Shown: piece after piece, positions 8,701 through 13,721 of the stretch
Layout of the letters: the number at the start of each line of letters is the position of its first letter
Position numbering within the stretch: position 1 is the stretch's first letter
Assembly: GCA_021781255.1 (NCBI GenBank)
Contig: JAJXXG010000791.1
Location: forward strand, 1-14,677
Source: Acidobacteriota bacterium
Lineage (GTDB): Bacteria > Acidobacteriota > Terriglobia > Terriglobales > Acidobacteriaceae
DNA: 14,677 nucleotides
Direction of reading: 5' to 3'
Notes under the pieces: generated by a model
What the model saw: the letters and a program-made list of their open reading frames with translations, nothing else
What the model was told of the DNA's origin: nothing
The model's database searches: none
Made by a program: the position numbers and the translations under genes

Positions 8701-9254
8701 TCCTTCGTCAGCGCCATGCTGCCGTCAATGTGCGAGCTGTAGTCGGAGCCCTCCGCGCCCGGCACATACGCAAAGATGAAGTTGGAAAGGTTGCGGCTCC
8801 CCTGCACGTTCAGCGGCAACTCACTCACCGCTTCGCTGTTCAGGTTCGTGCCCACCGCGGTGTTCTCCGTCTGCAGCAGCGGAGTCGCGCTGGTCACTTC
8901 CACGGTCTCCGTCGCGCCGCCCACCTGCAGCGTCGGATCAATCTCCGCCACCTGGCTGATCAGCAGCGTCAGTCCCTTCCGGTCCAGAGTCTTGAAACCG
9001 TTCTTCGAAAACCGGACCGAATAGTTCCCGATGGGCAGGTTCCCCACCCGGTAGAAACCAAACTTGTCTGTCGTCGTGGTTGAAATTTCATTGGTGCCGG
9101 TGTTCGTCACTTCTACCTGAACGCCCGGCAGCACGGCCGTCGATGCGTCTTTGACGGTTCCGGTAATTGTCGCTCGATCCGACTGCGCCCAGAGCGGCGC
9201 GGCCAGGCCAACGAACAGGGCAAGGACGAGAATCCACGTCCTTCTCAGCGTCAT
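5718..9254 (-). CDS. TonB-dependent outer-membrane receptor with carboxypeptidase-regulatory-like domain (Oar-like)
   Basis: This is a 1,178-residue outer-membrane transporter, probably for oligosaccharides released by the neighbouring GH16 enzyme and energised by TonB/ExbBD. A Sec signal peptide covers residues 1-23 (cleavage after APLWA). Residues about 27-110 form a CarboxypepD_reg-like/CNA_B-type domain (ATITGTVKDASTAVLPGVQVEV, then GFYRVGNLPIGNYSVRFSKNGF). The plug follows at roughly 115-250 (VEVTSATPLLQTENTAVGT, SELPLNVQGSRNLSNF). The beta-barrel runs to the terminal phenylalanine (FGARLTF), as expected for BAM-dependent insertion. No TonB-box-like extension or SusD partner is visible. 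ATG at 9254 has GGAGG seven bases upstream. Transcription probably begins near 9388 from a TTGACA promoter overlapped by LacI-type operators. The length and architecture are typical of the large receptor families of Acidobacteriota; the substrate is inferred from neighbours only. Confidence 0.95.
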   Translation of the reverse strand: MTLRRTWILVLALFVGLAAPLWAQSDRATITGTVKDASTAVLPGVQVEVTNTGTNEISTTTTDKFGFYRVGNLPIGNYSVRFSKNGFKTLDRKGLTLLISQVAEIDPTLQVGGATETVEVTSATPLLQTENTAVGTNLNSEAVSELPLNVQGSRNLSNFIFAYVPGAEGSDYSSHIDGSMALTKEVLIDGTSAVSQLGGYISESQPPMEAVQEFQADTAGISADAGRSGGGVFRYEMKSGTNQIHGSLFGFMHSTALDALSASNHLAAVTDPANADSYLHKSDSLSDWGGSFGGAIVKDKLFYFGAFERYMQAMWSLGPNSRTVPTDAMLGLDSNGTPTQFADLSPMLSPSVPIYPWGGGAPATDDCGNPVYQGAIIDPATTANGAFGCVFVNNQIPTSRISATSAQIVQLFHQYYKPESTLPANNAGPAYNPDPWFHNTQSSIKMDYNASERQHINGSFYYDNYPRINADQGGVWSPNSQYGGPMANAYWHNTTAPGARLSDTYTFSPTLVNTVYATFNRFRNPSIAISQAAGWDKKLGINAGAGNFPLVVFDSGMYTNGGNYQNGWNFSGLGSQFNDFYAGNTFIYSDELSWNRGRHNVKFGVEFRAMQFNSHPDSGTFNNIHFDPVTTAPNWWHYSAYNQLGNAFGSFLLGDVYLATEMPADPVYGRRKAFSWYVTDDFKVNPRLTVNLSLRWDFNNPYKEKYGHWSSFVLNEMNPVTKEMGLYKYLKNGSQSFETRQNYYNYAPHIGIAYKVTEKTVVRGNIGVFFTPLNLNTWGGIPYQQTGNPGYYQHSSEANFNWDNGYQPVLSQVQTPDYTQWGVVSIDPRSLTPGNTQQYSVGVQREVARETIVDADWIQSHSYHLQSGFLLTNQPTVANMQNYVLNGKFPDSYVANPAWGYGGPGWQGITPYPQVAVSYGPLFTVGPPLGNSDYKSLQLSVTKRSAKGLSLQGSYAWARVHGDVDSGFEELWWTGSLQNIYDLKNEAKNISSFDMTHIVKGYIIYNLPFGRGQALFNGVNGVVNTIINGWSLNGDFHYNTGTPIQVHSTNYYPGFNAVYVNLASGCKLTTGKRKLFQPYLNTSCFENPAPGQLGTAGNFQEQVRNPGLATEDLGLHKSIAMGPDGRYNLTMRMEFFNLFNRNQLGGPDTNMADGTFGQIISYGGVGGRVGQFGARLTF

Positions 9255-9358
9255 GGGAATGCCTCCAAATGATGCATGGTCCAGTCACCACCCCGCAGCG
9301 ACGCCTTGCCTGTCCCGGCAGCTTTCGCCTCGTTTCGCGTGTTTCCGGAGCCACAATT

Positions 9359-9370
9359 TAAACCAGTTTT
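9359..9370. promoter_or_regulatory. Secondary LacI-type operator (imperfect)
   Basis: TAAACCAGTTTT is an imperfect copy of the palindrome at 9372-9383, centred 13 bp away. Together they form a direct arrangement just downstream of the receptor promoter. It could be a second, weaker binding site. Confidence 0.5.
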
Positions 9371-9371
9371 T

Positions 9372-9383
9372 TAAACCGGTTTA
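9372..9383. promoter_or_regulatory. LacI-family operator upstream of the TonB receptor
   Basis: TAAACCGGTTTA is a perfect 12-bp palindrome with the central CG and AAACC/GGTTT arms typical of LacI/GalR-family operators. It lies directly downstream of the predicted receptor promoter (about +5 to +16), an ideal position for repression, between the receptor gene and the divergent LacI gene. Confidence 0.75.
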
Positions 9384-9394
9384 GATTTTGCATT

Positions 9395-9424
9395 ATTTGA
9401 GCTTTTTTCCTGTGCGATTGTCAA
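9395..9424 (-). promoter_or_regulatory. Sigma-70-like promoter of the TonB receptor
   Basis: On the minus strand a perfect TTGACA (9424-9419) is followed after 18 bases by TCAAAT (9400-9395, four of six matches). The predicted start is near 9388, giving a leader of about 135 bases. The LacI-type operators begin only a few bases downstream. Confidence 0.5.
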
Positions 9425-9435
9425 CTGTCTTTTGC

Positions 9436-9441
9436 TACTAT
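9436..9441 (+). promoter_or_regulatory. -10 box of the LacI regulator (possible leaderless start)
   Basis: TACTAT matches TATAAT at four to five positions, depending on how the C is scored. Its expected transcription start (9448-9449) coincides with the GTG start codon, and no Shine-Dalgarno sequence is present. The -35 region overlaps the TTGACA of the divergent receptor promoter. Confidence 0.4.
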
Positions 9442-9448
9442 CGCTTCA

Positions 9449-10525
9449 GTGTCCAAGCCAAAACGATCGACGACCGCAAAACCAAGACCCCTTCCCAATG
9501 GCGATAAACCCATAGGATTGCGCGACTTGGCTGCCTACCTCGGCCTCTCCCGCTCCACCGTCTCCCTCGTCCTCAACAACTCCCCCGTCGCCCAGGGACT
9601 CAAGCCGGAGACCCGCGAGCGCGTCTTCAAGGCCGCCCACGAACTCAACTACCGCGCCAACTACTTCGCCCGGGTCCTCAACAAGAAGCGCAGCCACATG
9701 ATCGGCATCCTCTCCCCCGACCTCACCGAGGGCTACGACTCCGAGCTCCTCACCGCCATGGAGGACCTGCTGATCGAGCGCAACTACGTCTACTTCATCT
9801 CCAGCCACCACTGGAACCACAACCGCATCCAGCAGCTGCTCCAGGTCTTCGTCGAGCGCGGAGCGGAAGGCATCATCCTCATCAACACCCCCGTTGACGC
9901 GGCCCCCAACATCCCCCTCGTCTCCATCGGCAGCCTCACCCACGACTTTCCCGTCACCAGCATCGGCATCAACAACACCCTCGGCGTGCGCAAGGCCCTC
10001 GACCACCTCTACGCCCTCGGTCACCGACGGATCGCCTTATTCAAAGGCCACGCCGGTTCCAGTGACACGGAATCCCGCTGGCAAGCCGTTCAGCACGGCT
10101 GCCAACAGCTTGGCCTCGCGGTAAACGAGCGCCTGGTTGTTCAGCTTGAGCGCATCCGCGACGGCCTCGACCCCATCCGCGAGGGCTATCTGGCTGCCAA
10201 CCGGCTGCTCCAGTCCGGTGAGCCCTTCACCGCCCTGCTGGCCTTCAATGACATGTCTGCCATCGGCGCCATCCACGCCCTGCGAGACGCCGGCCGCCAC
10301 GTCCCTCAGGATGTCTCCGTCGTCGGCTTCGACGATGTGCAGGCCGCCACCATCGTGCAGCCCGCGCTCACCACCGTGCGCCAGCCCCTCGACCGCATGG
10401 GCGTCCTGGCCACCACGGAGATGCTCGCGCGCATTGAAGAGCCCACCCATCCCGTGGAGCAGTTCTGCCTGGAGCCCGAGCTGGTGGTGCGCAAATCCTC
10501 CGCGCCCTGCCCGCAGCCCGCCTAG
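9449..10525 (+). CDS. LacI/GalR-family transcriptional regulator
   Basis: This is a sugar-responsive repressor of 358 residues. The N-terminal helix-turn-helix is at about 22-43 (IGLRDLAAYLGLSRSTVSLVLN), followed by the third helix and hinge (LKPETRERVFKAAHELNY, then ANYFARVLNKKRS). The periplasmic-binding-protein-like effector domain runs from about 84 (HMIGILSPDLTEGYDSELL) through HRRIALFKGH, ALLAFNDMSAIGAIHALRDAG and VSVVGFDDVQAATIVQPALTTVRQP, the standard family signatures. The start is the first usable codon: a stop at 9398-9400 closes the frame, and GTG 9449 is the only ordinary start before the helix-turn-helix. The basic 20-residue extension before the helix-turn-helix is longer than usual. 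Divergent from the TonB receptor with palindromic operators between them, it most likely represses the receptor-GH16 unit until a glucan-derived oligosaccharide binds. Confidence 0.95.
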   Translation: MSKPKRSTTAKPRPLPNGDKPIGLRDLAAYLGLSRSTVSLVLNNSPVAQGLKPETRERVFKAAHELNYRANYFARVLNKKRSHMIGILSPDLTEGYDSELLTAMEDLLIERNYVYFISSHHWNHNRIQQLLQVFVERGAEGIILINTPVDAAPNIPLVSIGSLTHDFPVTSIGINNTLGVRKALDHLYALGHRRIALFKGHAGSSDTESRWQAVQHGCQQLGLAVNERLVVQLERIRDGLDPIREGYLAANRLLQSGEPFTALLAFNDMSAIGAIHALRDAGRHVPQDVSVVGFDDVQAATIVQPALTTVRQPLDRMGVLATTEMLARIEEPTHPVEQFCLEPELVVRKSSAPCPQPA

Positions 10526-10565
10526 CGCCCGTTCTTTTCCGTCAGGCCCGTCAGCAGCAGCGCCG

Positions 10566-10802
10566 TTACTCTCCGCCGCAAAAACCGCCGCCACCGCAGC
10601 ACGGCCCGCCCATCCCGCACGCCGGGCCGGCCTCCGAGTAGCTCGACTGCCCGCCCTTGGAGATGGCTCCCGCGCCGCCGCTGATCAGCCGCCGCAGCGC
10701 CGCCCCGCACTTCGGGCATGCCGCCAGCGGCGCATCCGACATCTTCTGGCGCTGCTCAAAGCAGTATCCGCACGTCTCGCACTTGTACTCGTATGCTGGC
10801 AT
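10566..10802 (-). CDS. FmdB-family zinc-ribbon protein
   Basis: The 78-residue protein opens MPAYEYKCETCGYCFEQRQ, the hallmark start of the FmdB/CxxC-CxxC small zinc-ribbon family. Cys8/Cys11 and Cys29/Cys32 (CETC, CPKC) would bind zinc. After the ribbon and ALRRLISGGAG comes a Gly/Ser-rich tail ending in a Cys-rich run (CGMGGPCCGGGGFCGGE). This tail is common in acidobacterial and deltaproteobacterial members and could bind metal. The family's biochemical role is not established; FmdB was named as a putative regulator of formamide/acetamide use. The start at 10802 has GAGG nine bases upstream and a TATAAT box about 35 bp away. It is convergent with the LacI gene, with 40 bp between the stops. 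Confidence 0.88.
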   Translation of the reverse strand: MPAYEYKCETCGYCFEQRQKMSDAPLAACPKCGAALRRLISGGAGAISKGGQSSYSEAGPACGMGGPCCGGGGFCGGE

Positions 10803-10836
10803 CGATCAATACCTCAATCCTGGGTTGCTGAAATCC

Positions 10837-10842
10837 ATTATA
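10837..10842 (-). promoter_or_regulatory. -10 box of the FmdB-type gene
   Basis: On the minus strand a perfect TATAAT lies 34 bp before the ATG, giving a predicted leader of about 28 bases. No good -35 hexamer is visible. The T-run of the upstream terminator runs into this box. Confidence 0.45.
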
Positions 10843-10870
10843 AAAAGGCCGCCGCGCACTCTGCCGGCGG
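10842..10870 (-). terminator. Intrinsic terminator after the secreted helical protein gene
   Basis: On the minus strand CCGCCG (10870-10865) pairs with CGGCGG (10854-10849) across a 10-base loop and is followed by CC and five T residues. An alternative 7-bp stem, CCGGCAG/CTGCCGG (10881-10887 with 10861-10867), competes for part of it. It lies about 35 bases after the stop at 10905. Confidence 0.65.
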
Positions 10871-10904
10871 GTTTGCGCCACCGGCAGGGTCCGCTGTCAG
10901 GCCA

Positions 10905-11294
10905 TTACTTCTGTGCTGCGCTCTTCGCCATCTCCTGGTGAAGTGCCGCCAGTTCCTGCATCTTTGTCGCCGAGTCCTTCAGCGACTGCGCAATATATTC
11001 GCAGTGGTTCACCGTCCCCGTTGCCCACTTCGACGAGCTGATCAACGGATTCTTCCTGTACTGCTCCGCCATCTGCGCATGTTCCTGCGACTCGGCAAGA
11101 TACTTCCTTGCCTGCGCGTCATAGTACTGCGCAATGCGCTCATGTTCCGCTGGGGTCTTGGCCGTGGCAATCAGCGCCATCAGCTGCTGCCTGCTCAGTT
11201 TCTCCGCGGGGTGCTGGTGCTGCATGGTCGCCTGGCCATAGGCGGAGAAGGCCAGCGCAAACGTCAGTGCGATTACGGCAAATGTGTGTTTCAT
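10905..11294 (-). CDS. Secreted helical protein of unknown function
   Basis: The protein has 129 residues with a clear signal peptide (MKHTFAVIALTFALAFSAYG, cleavage before or after QA). The mature part begins TMQHQHPAEKLSRQQLMALIATAKTPAEHERIAQYYDAQARKY. It is strongly predicted by eye to be alpha-helical, ending in a second amphipathic helix (CEYIAQSLKDSATKMQELAALHQEMAKSA). One mature cysteine (in NHCEY) and several histidines (HQH, EHERIA, EHAQMAEQY, NHCEY, LHQEM) are spaced along the helices, which could suit a heme- or metal-associated four-helix bundle, but that is inference. I recall similar conserved hypothetical proteins in Acidobacteriota but cannot name a family. ATG at 11294 has GGAG seven bases upstream. 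It lies 97 bp downstream of the Cys-rich secreted protein on the same strand and may be co-transcribed with it. Confidence 0.8.
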   Translation of the reverse strand: MKHTFAVIALTFALAFSAYGQATMQHQHPAEKLSRQQLMALIATAKTPAEHERIAQYYDAQARKYLAESQEHAQMAEQYRKNPLISSSKWATGTVNHCEYIAQSLKDSATKMQELAALHQEMAKSAAQK

Positions 11295-11391
11295 CGGAAT
11301 CTCCTATGCGAGTTGCATTCGATCGACTATCGGCTCTCAGTAGCCTCAACGGCCCTGAAGAAGGAATCGTTGCGGTGTCGCGTAGGAAGGT

Positions 11392-11808
11392 CTAGATCCG
11401 GAAGACTCGCAGGCAAAGATAGCGTTCATTCTTCGGCGTGCGCACATCTCTTCGCGCCGGGCGGCCGCTCATGCCCACGCGCTGCGCACGCACGGCAACT
11501 GTATCCGTTGCCTGCGCCGCCAATGCATTCTGCCCCAGTGTCGGTTCCATGCGCAGAATCGCTCGCCGCGCTACGGAAACCCGGCACCCCTGCTCGCCGC
11601 ACGCCGCCTCAAACAGCGCTCGCGGATTCGCAACTCTGTGGCTCGCCACGCCGGCGGCCATGTTCATGCCGCTCATCTGCATACAGCAGCCTGCGCCGCA
11701 GTGGCTCTGCGCGCACGCAGCCGGAATGCACTCCTGCTCTCCCATCGCCTGTTGCAGCGTAAGCAGCGACGCAAGTACAAGCACCACGAGTTGGACGGCT
11801 CGCTTCAT
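11392..11808 (-). CDS. Secreted Cys/Met-rich protein, possible metal binding
   Basis: This is a protein of 138 residues that I do not recognise. Residues 1-23 form a signal peptide (MKRAVQLVVLVLASLLTLQQAMG). Immediately after lies a dense thiol/thioether cluster: Cys27, Cys32, Cys37, Cys41 and Cys42 with His36, then Met43, Met45, Met48 and Met50 (CGAGCCMQMSGMNM). A second pair, Cys70 and Cys75, follows in AACGEQGC. The C-terminal half is Arg/Ala-rich and low in recognisable structure, with a last Cys132. Such Cys/Met clusters are typical of copper- or silver-binding exported proteins, so metal handling is a reasonable guess. ATG at 11808 directly abuts GAGG, an unusually short spacing; the frame stays open upstream to 11988. 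A Crp-like palindrome is centred 50 bp upstream of the start, and the divergent neighbour is a Met-rich lipoprotein. Confidence 0.6.
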   Translation of the reverse strand: MKRAVQLVVLVLASLLTLQQAMGEQECIPAACAQSHCGAGCCMQMSGMNMAAGVASHRVANPRALFEAACGEQGCRVSVARRAILRMEPTLGQNALAAQATDTVAVRAQRVGMSGRPARRDVRTPKNERYLCLRVFRI

Positions 11809-11823
11809 CCTCAGAGCAATCCA

Positions 11824-11829
11824 AGTATC
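11824..11829 (-). promoter_or_regulatory. Candidate -10 box of the Cys-rich secreted protein
   Basis: GATACT on the minus strand matches TATAAT at four of six positions. Its predicted start (11817) places the palindrome centred at 11858.5 exactly at -41.5. The leader would be only nine bases long. Confidence 0.4.
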
Positions 11830-11850
11830 CCGCGCTGCAGGAATCCCTGA

Positions 11851-11866
11851 TGTGACTCGCGTCACC
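11851..11866. promoter_or_regulatory. Crp-like palindrome, Cys-rich-gene side
   Basis: TGTGA-CTCGCG-TCACC differs from the Crp consensus TGTGA-N6-TCACA at only the last base. Its centre is 11858.5. Confidence 0.65.
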
Positions 11867-11883
11867 CCCTGCTTGCGGCACTG

Positions 11884-11899
11884 AGTGACTTCCATCACA
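11884..11899. promoter_or_regulatory. Crp-like palindrome, Met-rich-lipoprotein side
   Basis: AGTGA-CTTCCA-TCACA differs from the Crp consensus at only the first base. Its centre is 11891.5, 33 bp (about three helical turns) from the neighbouring site. Confidence 0.65.
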
Positions 11900-11920
11900 G
11901 ACGCGCTTCTTCCGCCGCAT

Positions 11921-11926
11921 TCCAAT
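11921..11926 (+). promoter_or_regulatory. Candidate -10 box of the Met-rich lipoprotein
   Basis: TCCAAT matches TATAAT at four of six positions. Its predicted start (11933) places the palindrome centred at 11891.5 exactly at -41.5. The leader would be about 109 bases. Confidence 0.35.
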
Positions 11927-12041
11927 AAAGACAAATTGTGAGCAGGCACGCATGGCAGCTCCTGCACGTCGCTTCGGATCGGCTGCACGACCCTCTGCCA
12001 TCCAGTCCATGCATCCCTTGCTTCCCTTGGAGGAAATCAGG

Positions 12042-13493
12042 ATGAACTCCCTCAGGACCTGTCTGCGCTCCGGCGCGTTTTATGCCGCAATCCTTTCGCT
12101 ATCCATACTGCTCACCTTCTCGCTCAGCGCCTGCTCAGGCGGCAGTTCCGCCTCCACCGGCACCACTCCGCCGCCTGCCGCCAAGACCATGGTCCAGGTC
12201 AACGTAGGAGACTCGCCCGCGGACTGGATGCTGGCCTTCTCCATGAACATCAGCTCCATGTCCCTCACCGGCAGCAACGGCTCCGCAGCCGTCGTCTCCA
12301 CCGCCACGCCCATGGAGATGATGCACCTGATGGGCACCATGCAGCCGCTCGCCATGGTCAACCTGCCGCAGGGCACCTACACCGGCGCCACCGTCACCAT
12401 CGCCTCCGCCACCGTGGTCTACATGGATCCCACCACCAAGACCGCCGTACAAAAAACCATCAACGGCCCCATCACAGGCAATGTCACCTTCGCCTCGCCC
12501 GTCACCGTCGGCTCCACGGCCATGGCCATGGGCTTTGATCTCAATCTCGCCAAATCCATCACCACAGACTCCAGCGGCAACCTCGCCATGTCCCCCGTCT
12601 TCAACACCACCACGGGCATGCAGGGCTCCGGCAATCCTCTCGACTTCACCGACGGCGGCATCGAAGAGTTGATGGGCACCGTCTCCGGCGTCTCCGGCAG
12701 CAGCTTCACCATGACGTCCATGCAGGCCGCGCAAAGCTTCACCTTCGCCACCAACGGCTCCACCGTCTTCAGCAACATGACCATGAGCAGCATGGCCAGC
12801 GGCATGATCGTCCTCGTCGACGCCACCCTCCAGTCCGACGGCTCGCTCATGGCCACCAGGGTCCAGTCCATGTCCGGCGCGGGCGGCATGATGGGCGGCG
12901 GCATCGTCACCACGGTCACCGGCCAGCCCGTCACCTCGCTCACCATGATCATGCAGAACGGCGCTGGCACCGGCATGATGTCCTCCTACTTCGCCTCCGG
13001 TGTCACCGTCAACATGAGCGGAAGCACCTCCTACGAGATCAACGAAGACAACGTCGATATGTCCAACCTGCCCTTCACGCCTCGCTTTGACGCCAGCAAC
13101 ATCTACCCCGGCCAGGCCGTCATGCCCATCAGCACCACCGGCATGATGAGCGGCAGCGGCGGCATGATGGGTGGCGGAGGCATGATGGGCGGCACCACCA
13201 TGTCCGGCACCATCAGCGCCACGGAGCTGGCCCTCATGCCCCAGGGACTCAGCGGCGCCCTCGGCGCGGCGGTCTCCAGCGGCACGTCCTCCACCTTCAC
13301 CCTCACCCTGCCGTCGGACTGCGCCTTCACCACCCTCACCGGCGCCACCAGCGTCACCGTCTATCAGCAGACAGACACCATCCTCGCCGGCACCTCGCCC
13401 CTTGCCAGCGGAGCCTCCGCCCACGTCTTTGGCCTGCTCTTCAACGACGGCGGCCAGTGGAAGATGGTCGCCGCCCGCATCGGCGCCAACTAA
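12042..13493 (+). CDS. Met/Gly-rich lipoprotein, DUF4382/DUF5666-like
   Basis: The 483-residue exported lipoprotein has a signal (ILSLSILLTFSLSAC) whose lipobox makes Cys31 the anchor, followed by a Ser/Thr/Pro linker. Residues about 50-200 resemble DUF4382 (VQVNVGDSPADWMLAFSMNISSMSLT, then LPQGTYTGATVTIASATVVYMD). Residues about 210-280 and later resemble DUF5666-type beta-rich repeats (MGTVSGVSGSSFTMTS, then GMIVLVDATLQSDGSLMATRVQSM). These assignments are from memory of the family pattern. The protein is unusually rich in methionine, including MEMMHLMGTM at 91-100 and glycine-flanked MM pairs near 283, 312, 368, 375 and 381. The rest is Thr/Ser-rich and nearly Cys-free. ATG at 12042 is chosen because GGAGG lies eight bases upstream and the lipobox then sits at the right distance; the frame is open further upstream. 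It is divergent from the Cys-rich secreted protein. Confidence 0.88.
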   Translation: MNSLRTCLRSGAFYAAILSLSILLTFSLSACSGGSSASTGTTPPPAAKTMVQVNVGDSPADWMLAFSMNISSMSLTGSNGSAAVVSTATPMEMMHLMGTMQPLAMVNLPQGTYTGATVTIASATVVYMDPTTKTAVQKTINGPITGNVTFASPVTVGSTAMAMGFDLNLAKSITTDSSGNLAMSPVFNTTTGMQGSGNPLDFTDGGIEELMGTVSGVSGSSFTMTSMQAAQSFTFATNGSTVFSNMTMSSMASGMIVLVDATLQSDGSLMATRVQSMSGAGGMMGGGIVTTVTGQPVTSLTMIMQNGAGTGMMSSYFASGVTVNMSGSTSYEINEDNVDMSNLPFTPRFDASNIYPGQAVMPISTTGMMSGSGGMMGGGGMMGGTTMSGTISATELALMPQGLSGALGAAVSSGTSSTFTLTLPSDCAFTTLTGATSVTVYQQTDTILAGTSPLASGASAHVFGLLFNDGGQWKMVAARIGAN

Positions 13494-13566
13494 CGACACA
13501 CCCGCGGGCGGCGCGCCCCTACCGTGCCGCCTGCGCCTTCCTCCGCCCTGTCAAAGAACTCCTCCC

Positions 13567-13582
13567 TGTGAGTCCGCTCACA
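13567..13582. promoter_or_regulatory. Perfect Crp-consensus palindrome upstream of the peroxiredoxin
   Basis: TGTGA-GTCCGC-TCACA matches the classical Crp consensus arms at all ten positions. Its centre, 13574.5, is exactly 41.5 bp upstream of the start predicted from the TATAAT at 13604-13609, and it overlaps the -35 position. Confidence 0.8.
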
Positions 13583-13603
13583 ATGCCCCTTTTCGAATCG
13601 CCC

Positions 13604-13609
13604 TATAAT
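13604..13609 (+). promoter_or_regulatory. -10 box of the peroxiredoxin promoter
   Basis: It is a perfect TATAAT with predicted start near 13616. The hexamer at the 17-bp -35 position (CAATGC) is poor, which fits a promoter that relies on an activator bound over -35. Confidence 0.7.
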
Positions 13610-13620
13610 GCTTGCCGAAT

Positions 13621-13698
13621 GCCGGTGGCCATCCGCGCCAAAGCGCGCCGCCACCGGCGCCGGAACGCCGCGGCATCGCCCCTGGGCCTGCGCGGCGT
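13621..13698 (+). promoter_or_regulatory. Two stable stem-loops in the peroxiredoxin leader
   Basis: The first has a 9-bp outer stem (GCCGGTGGC 13621-13629 with 13650-13658) and an inner CGCGC/GCGCG stem (13634-13638 with 13643-13647) closed by a CAAA loop. The second has an 8-bp stem (ACGCCGCG 13665-13672 with 13691-13698). The ribosome binding site (AAAGGGG, about 13707-13713) is left unpaired. Role unknown. Confidence 0.5.
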
Positions 13699-13721
13699 CC
13701 AGCACGAAAGGGGTACATCGC

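Noticed and set aside
10137..11762. 541-codon plus-strand open frame
   Set aside because: It overlaps the LacI gene out of frame and then runs antisense to three minus-strand genes with better starts and signal peptides.
11934..11944. AATTGTGAGC, a look-alike of half of the lac operator
   Set aside because: Only one half is present, with no partner arm and no LacI gene adjacent; taken as chance.
12135..13499. 454-codon minus-strand Gly/Asp/His-rich open frame
   Set aside because: It is antisense to the Met-rich lipoprotein. The repetitive composition is the complement of Met/Thr/Ser codons.
13502..13516. Short GGGCG/CGCCC hairpin after the Met-rich lipoprotein gene
   Set aside because: The stem is only five base pairs and no T-run follows, so it is not called a terminator.
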